A stretch of DNA of 24,863 bases from positions 1 through 24,863 of the forward strand of contig NZ_LSJA01000107.1 of the NCBI RefSeq assembly GCF_001556515.1. Reading direction: 5' to 3'. The DNA is from Caulobacter sp. CCH9-E1 (lineage in GTDB: Bacteria; Pseudomonadota; Alphaproteobacteria; Caulobacterales; Caulobacteraceae). The notes below the pieces were generated by a model, which was not told where the DNA came from, made no database searches, and worked only from the letters and a program-made list of their open reading frames with translations. Position 1 is the first letter of the stretch. Each line of letters begins with the position of its first letter. Made by a program: the position numbers and the translations under genes. Below, piece after piece: positions 15,911 through 22,577 of this stretch.

Positions 15911-16839
15911 GCGGCCTCCCAGACGGGAGCGTCCGTCCGCACGGCCGCGCGCAGCTTGGATGACCGGGCGCGCGGGTTCGCCGCCAACTCGGCCTCGCCC
16001 GGCGCGATCGCCCTGTTCGAGATCAGCTGGAAGCTGGGCGCGGCGCCCGCCTGCACCGGCGGCGCGTGACGCGAACCGCCGGGCGTCTTCCCGGCCCGCT
16101 CGGCCAGGAACGCCTTGACGATGCGGTCCTCCAGCGAATGGAAGGTCACGACCACCAGCCGGCCGCCCGGCTTCAGCACGCGCTCGGCGGCGACGAGGCC
16201 CGCCTCCAGCTCGGCCAACTCGTCATTGACCGCGATCCGCAGCCCCTGGAATGAGCGGGTGGCCGGATGGACCTTGGCGCCCTTGCGGCCGCCGACGGCG
16301 CGCTCGATCACCTCGGCCAGGTCAAGGGTGCGCTCGAACGGCTTTTCCTCGCGGCGACGGAGGATGAAGCTGGCGATGCGCCGGGAAGCGTGCTCCTCGC
16401 CATAGACGTAGAGAATCTTCGCCAGCTCGGCGTGGTCTAGGGTGTTCACCAGATCAGCGGCGGTCGGGCCCGTGTCGCCCATCCGCATGTCCAGCGGACC
16501 GTCGCGCATGAACGAAAAGCCGCGCTCGGCCTGGTCCAGCTGCATCGACGACACGCCGAGGTCCAGCATCACGCCGTCGACCGACTCCGGGCCCAGCTCA
16601 TCGAGCATCTCGGAAAAGCGGGCCTGGATCAGGCGGAAGCGGTCGGCGGGCAGGCCTTCGGCGAAGCGCTGGACGGTCGGGTCGCGGTCGAAGCCGATGA
16701 CGCTGGCGCCGGTGGCCAGCACGGCGCGCGTATAGCCGCCCGCGCCGAACGTGCCGTCCACGACGACGTCGCCGGGACCGGCGCCCAGCGCCTCGACCAC
16801 TTCATCCAGCAGGACCGAGATGTGCGGCGCGGCGCTCAC
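15907..16839 (-). CDS. rsmH: RsmH (MraW), 16S rRNA m4C1402 methyltransferase
   Basis: RsmH methylates N4 of C1402 in the decoding centre of 16S rRNA using S-adenosylmethionine. The GTG at 16839 is chosen as start: it overlaps the mraZ stop as GTGA, matching the coupling seen throughout the cluster, and gives 310 aa beginning [14 protein letters not shown]. The longer frame to 16950 is an mraZ shadow rich in Arg and Pro. Motifs are HISVLLDEV (6-14), the SAM-binding [11 protein letters not shown] (27-37), [17 protein letters not shown] with ERGFSF and GPLDMRM, and [12 protein letters not shown]. Length is normal. Confidence 0.96.
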   Translation of the reverse strand: MSAAPHISVLLDEVVEALGAGPGDVVVDGTFGAGGYTRAVLATGASVIGFDRDPTVQRFAEGLPADRFRLIQARFSEMLDELGPESVDGVMLDLGVSSMQLDQAERGFSFMRDGPLDMRMGDTGPTAADLVNTLDHAELAKILYVYGEEHASRRIASFILRRREEKPFERTLDLAEVIERAVGGRKGAKVHPATRSFQGLRIAVNDELAELEAGLVAAERVLKPGGRLVVVTFHSLEDRIVKAFLAERAGKTPGGSRHAPPVQAGAAPSFQLISNRAIAPGEAELAANPRARSSKLRAAVRTDAPVWEAA

Positions 16840-17303
16840 GACACGACGCCCAGTCGGGCGGCCCGCTGCTGGGCGCGCATGGCGGCCAGGCCTTCGCGCG
16901 CCAGGTCGCGCTGCGCCGCGCGATGGGCCTGGAAGGCCTCGCGAGACCAAATCTGAAAACGCTCACCCATACCGACGACAGCGACCCAATCCGTGAGGCC
17001 GCACATTTCGCACAAATGGTCGGGCAAGGTAATGCGACCAGCCGTATCAAACGACAGCTTGGCCATGCCGCCCAGCACGCTGACCTCCAGCGCCGAACGG
17101 ATCGGATCGCCGAACGGCAGCTCCTCGATCACGCCCGTGTAGCGATCGAACAGGGCCTTGCCGCCCGCCTCCAGACAATCGGCCTCGATGGAGGGAAAGC
17201 AGAAAATCCCGTCGAACATCCCGGATACGGCCGCGCGGAATTCCTGCGGCACAACGATGCGCCGCTTGCTGTCGAGCTGTTTCTCGAAGGTCGAGAGAAA
17301 CAA
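16836..17303 (-). CDS. mraZ: MraZ, AbrB-fold transcription regulator of the dcw cluster
   Basis: MraZ is the DNA-binding first gene of most dcw clusters and regulates its own promoter. The 155-aa form starts at TTG (17303) and reads [19 protein letters not shown], the normal family start; the two SpoVT/AbrB-like repeats are about residues 5-55 ([16 protein letters not shown]) and 85-130 ([15 protein letters not shown]). An ATG at 17375 is in frame, but its 24 extra residues (Arg/Trp-rich) are unlike the family, and that ATG lies inside the TGGGN repeats that are the likely MraZ operator. A TTG start with only a weak ribosome site (GGGG, about 10 nt upstream) may keep MraZ scarce. The end overlaps rsmH as GTGA. 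Confidence 0.93.
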   Translation of the reverse strand: MFLSTFEKQLDSKRRIVVPQEFRAAVSGMFDGIFCFPSIEADCLEAGGKALFDRYTGVIEELPFGDPIRSALEVSVLGGMAKLSFDTAGRITLPDHLCEMCGLTDWVAVVGMGERFQIWSREAFQAHRAAQRDLAREGLAAMRAQQRAARLGVVS

Positions 17304-17364
17304 GACCGTTGAACCCCGCCAGATCCACGTCGGTCGGCGACCCGCCACATCGCCCCGACGCAAT

Positions 17365-17389
17365 TGGGTTAACATGGGATGAATTGGGA
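17365..17389. promoter_or_regulatory. Three TGGGN repeats at 10-bp spacing, probable MraZ operator
   Basis: TGGGT (17365-17369), TGGGA (17375-17379) and TGGGA (17385-17389) lie exactly 10 bp apart with 5-nt spacers. Three direct TGGGN repeats with 5-nt spacers are the published MraZ-binding pattern in E. coli. They sit 62-86 bp upstream of the TTG start of mraZ. They read TGGGN on the plus strand, opposite to mraZ; I have not verified what orientation is usual in alphaproteobacteria. Confidence 0.75.
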
Positions 17390-17470
17390 CACAATGACAC
17401 CGAATGCCATTTCATCGAGAATTCAAAGGTGTCGCACCGGCGCTCCACTGGGGCGCGCAGTTAATCAACA

Positions 17471-17485
17471 GAACATACACAGAAC
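17471..17485. promoter_or_regulatory. LexA box (GTTC-N7-GTTC) upstream of mraZ
   Basis: On the minus strand 17485-17471 reads GTTCTGTGTATGTTC, an exact match to the alphaproteobacterial SOS operator GTTC-N7-GTTC. It is about 168 nt upstream of the mraZ start, on the promoter side of the MraZ repeats. The nearest gene that it could control is mraZ and hence the dcw operon; rnpB reads away from it. No clear -35/-10 pair is assigned; CTGACA with TGAACA at 17-nt spacing (about 17490-17520) is possible. Confidence 0.65.
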
Positions 17486-17545
17486 TGTTCAGTGAACGGC
17501 GTCCGCGGTGTCAGTTGAGCCCGTTGGGAGGCAAGGAAACTAGAT

Positions 17546-17657
17546 GCTCCCCCGCGATGCGGGGGAGCTGTCGCGCAGCGACTGAGGGGGCAAGCTGGAC
17601 GCGCCAAGTGCGCCCCCTCCGGCCCTCCGGGCCACCTCCCCCGCCTTGCGGGGGAGG
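17546..17657. repeat. Converging pair of two-hairpin palindromic repeats (type A)
   Basis: The plus-strand unit has stem GCTCCCCCGC (17546-17555) with GCGGGGGAGC (17559-17568), then a small stem GTCGC/GCGAC (17570-17582) and a GAGGGGG end. The minus-strand unit has stem 17635-17644 with 17648-17657, a small GGCCC/GGGCC stem (17621-17633) and the same GAGGGGG end (17613-17619). It is a dispersed intergenic repeat. The stem nearest rnpB begins 11 nt beyond its 3' end and may act as its terminator. Confidence 0.8.
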
Positions 17658-17667
17658 AACTTGAAGA

Positions 17668-18066
17668 GACCAGATGATCTGTAAGCCGGGTTCTGTTCCG
17701 CCCCCGCCCATCCGAAGACGGGGAGAACGGCGACGATCATTCCTCTAGGCCGGCCATTGCTGGACGGCTCTCGCGACCTACCCGGACCCTCTCGGCCAGT
17801 GACGGCCTATCCGACGCGAGGTCGGCGCGGGGTCCCTATTCGGTCTTGCTCCAGGCGGGGCTTGCCATGCCGTCCCTGTCACCAGGTCCGCGGTGGGCTC
17901 TTACCCCACCCTTTCACCCTTACCGTCCTCGAAAGGAAGGCGGTTTGCTTTCTGTGGCGCTATCCCTGGGATCGCTCCCGGTGGGCGTTACCCACCGCCT
18001 TGTCACCGTGGAGCCCGGACTTTCCTCGGCGTCCGAAGACGACGCGACCGCCCGACCATCTGGTCC
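17668..18066 (-). ncRNA. rnpB: RNase P RNA (catalytic M1 RNA)
   Basis: This RNA is the catalytic part of RNase P, which cuts the 5' leader from pre-tRNAs. On the minus strand the 5' half contains the hallmark GAGGAAAGTCCGGGCTCC (about 18029-18012) and the 3' half contains TAGAGGAATGATCGTC (about 17750-17735) and ACAGAACCCGGCTTACAGA (about 17695-17677). The ends are set by helix P1: GGACCAGATGGTC at the 5' end pairs with GATCATCTGGTC at the 3' end. The length, about 399 nt, fits an A-type alphaproteobacterial molecule. Any reading frames across it are chance. Confidence 0.95.
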
Positions 18067-18073
18067 GGGATGG

Positions 18074-18102
18074 TGTTTGACCGTGCGGGACCGAAACGTC
18101 AA
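18074..18102 (-). promoter_or_regulatory. rnpB: Promoter of rnpB
   Basis: On the minus strand a -35 box TTGACG (18102-18097) is followed by a 17-nt spacer and a -10-like CAAACA (18079-18074). The predicted start, 8 nt later at 18066, is exactly where helix P1 of RNase P RNA begins. TTGACG matches the housekeeping -35 consensus of Caulobacter. Confidence 0.65.
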
Positions 18103-18119
18103 CCGCGCCCGACCGCCCC

Positions 18120-18253
18120 CCCTCTCCCGCAGGGAGAGGGTTGGGGAGAGGGGTTACAGCGTCAGACGGAGCGCCGGCGCGCCGTCAAACCTCATAACCC
18201 CTCTCCCTCCCACCGCTTCGCGACGGGCCCCGCCCTCTCCCTTTGGGAGAGGG
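18120..18253. repeat. Converging pair of palindromic repeats (type B)
   Basis: The plus unit is stem CCCTCTCCC (18120-18128) with GGGAGAGGG (18132-18140), then TTGGGGAGAGGGGTTA to 18156. The minus unit is stem 18233-18241 with 18245-18253, with its own TAACCCCTCTCC end near 18195-18206. It fills most of the gap between rnpB and the PaiB-like gene, whose stop codon is at 18256-18258; the minus-side hairpin begins 3 nt beyond that stop and may end that operon. Confidence 0.8.
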
Positions 18254-18255
18254 AG

Positions 18256-18852
18256 TCAAGGGCGCATCAGCTTGGCGATCGGATGATCGCCCAGCCCCTT
18301 GGCCGCGCCCAGCCGGTCGGCGTCGGACTTGTTCTGCGAGAGCTTGAAGGTCCCCTCCAGCCGCTCGACGAACAGCCGGCCGCCCTGGATGCCGCGCAGC
18401 AGGGCCTCGAACTTGCCGGCCTTCATCTTGTCGCGGGTCCAGGGAGTCTTGGGCAGGAGCCGCGCCTCTTCCTGGGCCGACAGGTCGTCGAGCAGCGCGA
18501 TCAGCTCGACCTCGTTCAGCGGCGCGACCGAGCCCTCGGCCTCGACGGACTGGTAGTTCCAGGTCGGGACCTGGTCGGCGCTCGCGTACCAGTCGGGGCT
18601 GACATAGGCGTCGAGGCCCGCAGCCACGACCACCGCGCGGAAGCCTTGCGTCAGGTGCGGCGTCAGGACGTTGCCGCGCGACAGGTGGAAGTCGAGGGCG
18701 ATCTCGCCGTCCAGCTCGCGGATGACCACCGGCGACTGCGCCACCATCGGCCGGCCGCCGACGCTGGCGGCGATGGTGACGAACGGATGGGCCCGCAGGA
18801 AATCCAGCAGGACCGCGCGATCCTCGACGTGGAAGGCCGGCGCTGGATGCAT
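18256..18852 (-). CDS. PaiB-like FMN-binding protein
   Basis: The 198-aa protein starts MHPAPAFHVEDRAVLLDFLRAHPF and has the features of the PaiB / FMN-binding negative transcriptional regulator family, a split-barrel flavin fold: LDFHLSRGNVLTPHL (about 53-67), AYVSPDWY (about 82-89), VPTWNYQSVEAEG (about 95-107), and the end ERLEGTFKLSQNKSDADR (about 163-180). In Bacillus PaiB represses degradative enzyme and sporulation genes; in proteobacteria the role is mostly unknown, so enzyme or redox function is equally possible. The ATG at 18852 shares its A with the amidase stop (TGATG), so it is the last gene of the three-gene operon. Confidence 0.88.
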   Translation of the reverse strand: MHPAPAFHVEDRAVLLDFLRAHPFVTIAASVGGRPMVAQSPVVIRELDGEIALDFHLSRGNVLTPHLTQGFRAVVVAAGLDAYVSPDWYASADQVPTWNYQSVEAEGSVAPLNEVELIALLDDLSAQEEARLLPKTPWTRDKMKAGKFEALLRGIQGGRLFVERLEGTFKLSQNKSDADRLGAAKGLGDHPIAKLMRP

Positions 18853-19580
18853 CAGTCGGCCGCCGCGCGCAGCAGGCCCACCAGGCGCGCCCGGGTCTCA
18901 CCGTCGGCGATCCCGTCGAAGCGGCTCTGCAGCCAGTGGCGCTGGAAGGCGGCGACCACGGTCGTGGTCCACTCGTCGTACTTGCCGGTGGGGGCGCAGT
19001 CGAAGCCCAGGCGCGTCAGGCCCGCCTGCAGCGCGAAGACGCCGGTCCCCTCCTCGCCCTGGCCCAGCGGCGCACCGGGCGACGGCGCCGGCTCGATCCA
19101 CAGGCCATGGCCGCTTTGCGCCAGGCGCTTCCACGGGAAGAGCTCGCCGGGATCGACCTTGCGCCCCGGAGCGACGTCGGAGTGACCGAGGATCCGGCTG
19201 TCGGGGATCATCCAGCGCGAGCGCACGTCCGCCAGCAGGTTGATCACCGCCGCGATCTGGGCGTCCGGGAACGGACGATAGCCGAACTCGTGGCCGGGAT
19301 TGACGATCTCGATGCCGATCGAGGCCGAGTTGATGTCCTTGACGCCCTTCCAGAAGGCCGCGCCCGCGTGCCAGGCCCGGCGCTCTTCGGGCACGAGGCG
19401 GAAGATCCGACCGTCTTCCTCGACGCAATAGTGCGCCGAGACCTTGGCCTGCGGATCGCGCAGCCGCTCGATCGCGCCCTCGCCGGTCTCCATGCCCGTG
19501 TAGTGCAGGACGACCATGTCGGGCACGGCCTTGCGGGCGTCGAAATTGGGCGACGGGGCCTCGATAAGGGACAGGCTCAT
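18852..19580 (-). CDS. AmpD-like N-acetylmuramoyl-L-alanine amidase with peptidoglycan-binding domain
   Basis: Cuts the bond between MurNAc (or anhydro-MurNAc) and L-Ala in cell wall fragments. The 242-aa protein has an Amidase_2 domain (about 5-150) with zinc ligands His26 (in VVLHYTG), His133 (in LGHSDVAPGRKVDPG) and Asp143, plus SAHYCVEEDG and IGIEIVNPG. A PG_binding_1-type helical domain follows (about 176-238, FALQAGLTRLGFD). There is no signal peptide or lipobox, so it may act on recycled fragments in the cytoplasm like AmpD, although a wall-binding domain is more usual in exported amidases like AmiD. The ATG at 19580 overlaps the EamA stop (ATGA); the longer frame upstream is an EamA shadow. 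Confidence 0.92.
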   Translation of the reverse strand: MSLSLIEAPSPNFDARKAVPDMVVLHYTGMETGEGAIERLRDPQAKVSAHYCVEEDGRIFRLVPEERRAWHAGAAFWKGVKDINSASIGIEIVNPGHEFGYRPFPDAQIAAVINLLADVRSRWMIPDSRILGHSDVAPGRKVDPGELFPWKRLAQSGHGLWIEPAPSPGAPLGQGEEGTGVFALQAGLTRLGFDCAPTGKYDEWTTTVVAAFQRHWLQSRFDGIADGETRARLVGLLRAAAD

Positions 19581-20470
19581 TGGACGCGGTTCCGGATCGA
19601 CATCAGCAGCGGCATGACCTGATTCCGCCGAAGCGCGATGATCAGAACGCCGAGCAGCGCCAAGGCCGCGCCGATCCCCATCCGCAGATCGAAGTGGTCT
19701 TGGGTGACCACCACGCCCATGCCGATCGTGAAGAGCGGCGTCATCAGGGTCAGCGGCGCGATCAGGTTGGCCTCGTAGCGCTGGATCAGCCCGTAATAGG
19801 CCGTGTGGGCCAGGACCGAAACCACCAGGGCCGAAAACACCACCGCCGCGACGAACGGCCAGCCGGCCTGAAGGCCCGCCGCCACTTGGCCGGGCTCCAT
19901 GAGCGCGCTCATCAGCCCCAGCGGCCAGAGGGAGGAAAAGCCGACCCAGGCCTGGAACTGCAGCGGCTTGACGCCCTCGATCTGCTTCATCATCACCGCG
20001 CCCAGCGAACCGGTGAAGGCCGCGGCCACGATCAGCCAGAGGCCGGGCGACAGCTCGAAGCCTTGCGGGCTCCACATCACCACCACCGCGCCCAGCAGGG
20101 TCAGGGCGATGCCGACGCCGCGCCGCCAGCGGATGCGCTCGCCCAGCATCAGCACCGACAGCACGGTCGTGAACGGCACGCCCAGCTGGATCACGACCGC
20201 CGCCGCCGAGGGCGAGGCGGTCGTCAGGCCCATGAACAGCAGCGCGAAGTTGCCGCCGCCCATCAGGAGCCCCACCAGCACCATCCGCCAGGTCGGCCGG
20301 GGCGCGGGCAGCAGCCAGGGCAGAGTGATGGCCGCGACCAGCGCGAAACGCACGGCCGCGTAGTACAGCGGCGGCACGCCCCAGTGCGCCACGACCAGCT
20401 TCGAGACGATGTTGCTGCCAGCCCAGGCCAGGCAGATCAGGACCAAAAGGCCGAAGTCGCGCAGAGACAT
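19577..20470 (-). CDS. EamA/DMT-family transporter
   Basis: The 297-aa protein is a ten-helix membrane transporter made of two EamA repeats (about 5-135 and 143-285). Typical features are the start LICLAWAGSNIVSKLVV, GNFALLFMGLTTASPSAAAVVIQLGVPFT in the first repeat and VLAHTAYYGLIQRYEANLIAPL in the second. The DMT superfamily exports metabolites or amino acids; the substrate cannot be told from sequence. It is the first gene of a three-gene operon with the amidase and PaiB-like protein (both junctions overlap), so a link to cell wall peptide or amino acid recycling is possible but unproven. The ATG at 20470 has only a weak ribosome site. It is divergent from the monooxygenase gene. Confidence 0.9.
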   Translation of the reverse strand: MSLRDFGLLVLICLAWAGSNIVSKLVVAHWGVPPLYYAAVRFALVAAITLPWLLPAPRPTWRMVLVGLLMGGGNFALLFMGLTTASPSAAAVVIQLGVPFTTVLSVLMLGERIRWRRGVGIALTLLGAVVVMWSPQGFELSPGLWLIVAAAFTGSLGAVMMKQIEGVKPLQFQAWVGFSSLWPLGLMSALMEPGQVAAGLQAGWPFVAAVVFSALVVSVLAHTAYYGLIQRYEANLIAPLTLMTPLFTIGMGVVVTQDHFDLRMGIGAALALLGVLIIALRRNQVMPLLMSIRNRVQ

Positions 20471-20560
20471 GGGTTACCGCTTAAGCCCCCGCCCCCTCCG
20501 TACGCAATCAAAACCCGTGCGAGGCTCGCACGAGGCGCCCAAGCTGGGATGCTAAGGCGG

Positions 20561-20605
20561 TTGACGTTCGGTCAAAACGGTCGTTTTGTTCCTGAACAAT
20601 GTTCA
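20561..20605 (+). promoter_or_regulatory. Promoter with three nested inverted repeats before the monooxygenase gene
   Basis: A -35-like TTGACG (20561-20566) is followed by overlapping dyads: CAAAACG-GT-CGTTTTG (20573-20588), TTGTTC-CT-GAACAA (20586-20599) and TGAAC-AAT-GTTCA (20593-20605). They cover the expected -10 and start region, as a TetR-type repressor operator would. No regulator gene lies in the window next to it. The remaining gap 20471-20657 shows nothing else clear. Confidence 0.6.
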
Positions 20606-20657
20606 CCTATCGCCACGTCGGATCAACCGCCGGGCGTCGAGCCGGGGCGGAAATCTG

Positions 20658-22127
20658 ATGGAACACGTTGACGTGCTGATTGTCGGCGCCGGCCTCTCTG
20701 GGATCGGCGCGGCCTATCATCTTCACAAGCACTGCCCCGGCAAGAGCTACGCGATCCTGGAAGGACGCGAGGCGATCGGCGGCACCTGGGACCTGTTCCG
20801 CTATCCCGGCATCCGCTCCGACAGCGACATGTACACCCTGGGCTACAGCTTCAAGCCGTGGAAGGCGGCCAAGGCGATCGCCGACGGCCCGTCGATCCTG
20901 TCCTATGTGCGCGAGACCGCGCGCGAGAACGACGTCGACCGCCACATCCGCTTCAAGCACAAGGTCAAGCGCGCCAGCTGGTCCAGCCAGACCGCGACCT
21001 GGACCGTCGAGGCCGAGCATGACGGCCAGATCGTCACGTTCTCCTGCGGCTTCCTCTACATGTGCTCGGGCTACTATCGCTATTCGGCGGGCTATACGCC
21101 GGAGTTCGCGGGGACCGAGCGCTTCAAGGGCCGCATCGTCCACCCGCAGCATTGGCCCGAAGACCTCGACTACGCGGGCAAGCAGGTCGTGGTGATCGGC
21201 AGCGGCGCGACCGCCGTCACCCTGGTGCCGGAGATGGCCAAGACCGCCGCCCACGTCGTCATGCTGCAGCGCTCGCCGACCTACGTGGTCTCGCGTCCCG
21301 CCGAGGACGGGATCGCCAACTGGCTGCGGACCAAGCTGCCGGCGATGACGGCCTACGGCATCACGCGCTGGAAGAACGTCATCCTGCAGCTGATCTTCTT
21401 CAACCTGGCCCGCAAGAAGCCGGAGAAGACCAAGGAGCGCCTGCTGGACCTGGTCCGCGAGCACCTGGGTCCCGACTATGACGTCGCCACCCACTTCACG
21501 CCCAAGTACAATCCCTGGGATCAACGCCTTTGCCTGGTCCCCGACGCCGACCTCTTTGACTCGATCAAGGCCGGCCAGAGCTCGGTCGTCACCGACCAGA
21601 TCGCGACCTTCACCGAGGACGGCCTGCTGCTGAAGTCGGGCAAGACCCTGAAGGCCGACGTCGTCGTCACCGCCACCGGCCTGCAGCTGCAGTTGCTGGG
21701 CGGCATGGAGGTGGTCGTCGACGGCAAGGTCGCCGACCTCTCCAAGGCCTTCAGCTACAAGGGCATGATGTTCAGCGACGTCCCGAACCTGGCCTCGGCG
21801 TTCGGCTACACCAACGCCAGCTGGACGCTGAAGGCGGACCTGACCAGCGAATACATCTGTCGCCTGCTCAAGCACATGGACCGCACGCGCATGGACTACT
21901 GCGTCCCGCGCGCGGACGATCCGAACATGCCGATCGCGCCGTGGCTGGACTTCTCGTCGGGCTATGTCACCCGCTCGATCGGCATGTTCCCGAAGCAGGG
22001 TCCGAAAGCCCCCTGGAAGGCTCACCAGAACTACGCCCTCGACCTGATGACCCTGCGCTTTGGCAAGGTGGACGACGGGGTGATGGCGTTCGGGCGGAAG
22101 ACGAAAATTGACGCCATGGCTGCATAG
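20658..22127 (+). CDS. Baeyer-Villiger-type flavin monooxygenase
   Basis: The 489-aa enzyme should insert oxygen into a ketone or oxidise a soft heteroatom with FAD, NADPH and O2 in the cytoplasm. It has the FAD Rossmann start VLIVGAGLSGIGAAYHL (6-22), GGTWDLFRYPGIRSDSDMYT (41-60), the Baeyer-Villiger fingerprint FKGRIVHPQHWP (156-167, form FxGxxxHxxxWP) and the NADPH-site VVVIGSGATAVTLVPEM (177-193). The ATG at 20658 is used because it starts directly at the FAD fold with GGCGGA upstream; an open frame back to 20586 overlaps the operator region. The substrate is not predictable. The gene stands alone between two other units. Confidence 0.93.
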   Translation: MEHVDVLIVGAGLSGIGAAYHLHKHCPGKSYAILEGREAIGGTWDLFRYPGIRSDSDMYTLGYSFKPWKAAKAIADGPSILSYVRETARENDVDRHIRFKHKVKRASWSSQTATWTVEAEHDGQIVTFSCGFLYMCSGYYRYSAGYTPEFAGTERFKGRIVHPQHWPEDLDYAGKQVVVIGSGATAVTLVPEMAKTAAHVVMLQRSPTYVVSRPAEDGIANWLRTKLPAMTAYGITRWKNVILQLIFFNLARKKPEKTKERLLDLVREHLGPDYDVATHFTPKYNPWDQRLCLVPDADLFDSIKAGQSSVVTDQIATFTEDGLLLKSGKTLKADVVVTATGLQLQLLGGMEVVVDGKVADLSKAFSYKGMMFSDVPNLASAFGYTNASWTLKADLTSEYICRLLKHMDRTRMDYCVPRADDPNMPIAPWLDFSSGYVTRSIGMFPKQGPKAPWKAHQNYALDLMTLRFGKVDDGVMAFGRKTKIDAMAA

Positions 22128-22202
22128 CATTAACAATACTCGCCAATAGCGAATTTTGTCGTTCCGGGCGGCGTCGTGGCCCTGGCGGTTGGGGACACGC
22201 CG

Positions 22203-22577
22203 ATGACGCGCGCCGCGCGACTACATGCCCGTGGTTTGAGCGGCCCCATGCTTCGGCTGGGTCGCGGCGCGCTCATTCTGGCGCTCTCCCAGCCGGTTCT
22301 TGGTTGCGTCTCCTACAGCTATGTCGATCGCGAGAACGTCCGCCACAGGGTGGGGCTGATGCATGTTGTCGTCAGGAACGACACGTCCAAGCCCATCGAG
22401 GTGGATCGCATGACCGTCCTGGGCGTGGCGATAGGGCGCGATCCCGTCCACGGAGGCGGCGTCACGATCGGCTATCGCGACGACCGCGTCATACGACTGC
22501 CTGACAACGCATGCGTCGACATCAAGGCCCCGGCCGCCTGCGCCGCGGCCGCCAAACCGAAAGGAAGCGTTCCATGA
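22203..22577 (+). CDS. Predicted lipoprotein with one copy of an unknown module
   Basis: From the ATG at 22203 (GGGGA 9 nt upstream) the product is 124 aa with a lipobox PVLGC (Cys35); an ATG at 22248 would give a shorter, more typical signal (Cys20), and a GTG at 22176 a longer one, so the start is uncertain. After the cysteine comes VSYSYVDRENVRHRVGLMHVVVRND and then DRMTVLGVAIGRDPVHG with VTIGYRDDRVIRLP (about 68-100). This resembles the G-V-x-(V/I) ... GYxRxE ... P pattern found twice in the next protein. I do not recognise a family. Its stop overlaps the next ATG (ATGA), so the two are coupled. Confidence 0.7.
   Translation: MTRAARLHARGLSGPMLRLGRGALILALSQPVLGCVSYSYVDRENVRHRVGLMHVVVRNDTSKPIEVDRMTVLGVAIGRDPVHGGGVTIGYRDDRVIRLPDNACVDIKAPAACAAAAKPKGSVP

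Noticed and set aside
17668..18066. tmRNA or other RNA as identity of the conserved RNA
   Set aside because: P1 pairing of both ends and the GAAAGTCCGGGC and AGAGGAATGATC motifs are specific to RNase P RNA; no tRNA-like end is present.
17757..18080. Reading frames on the plus strand across 17757-18286
   Set aside because: They cover the RNase P RNA gene and the repeat pair; the conserved RNA motifs explain the sequence.
20607..22136. A 509-codon frame antisense to the monooxygenase
   Set aside because: The plus strand has the complete FAD, NADPH and Baeyer-Villiger motifs; the antisense translation lacks any domain.
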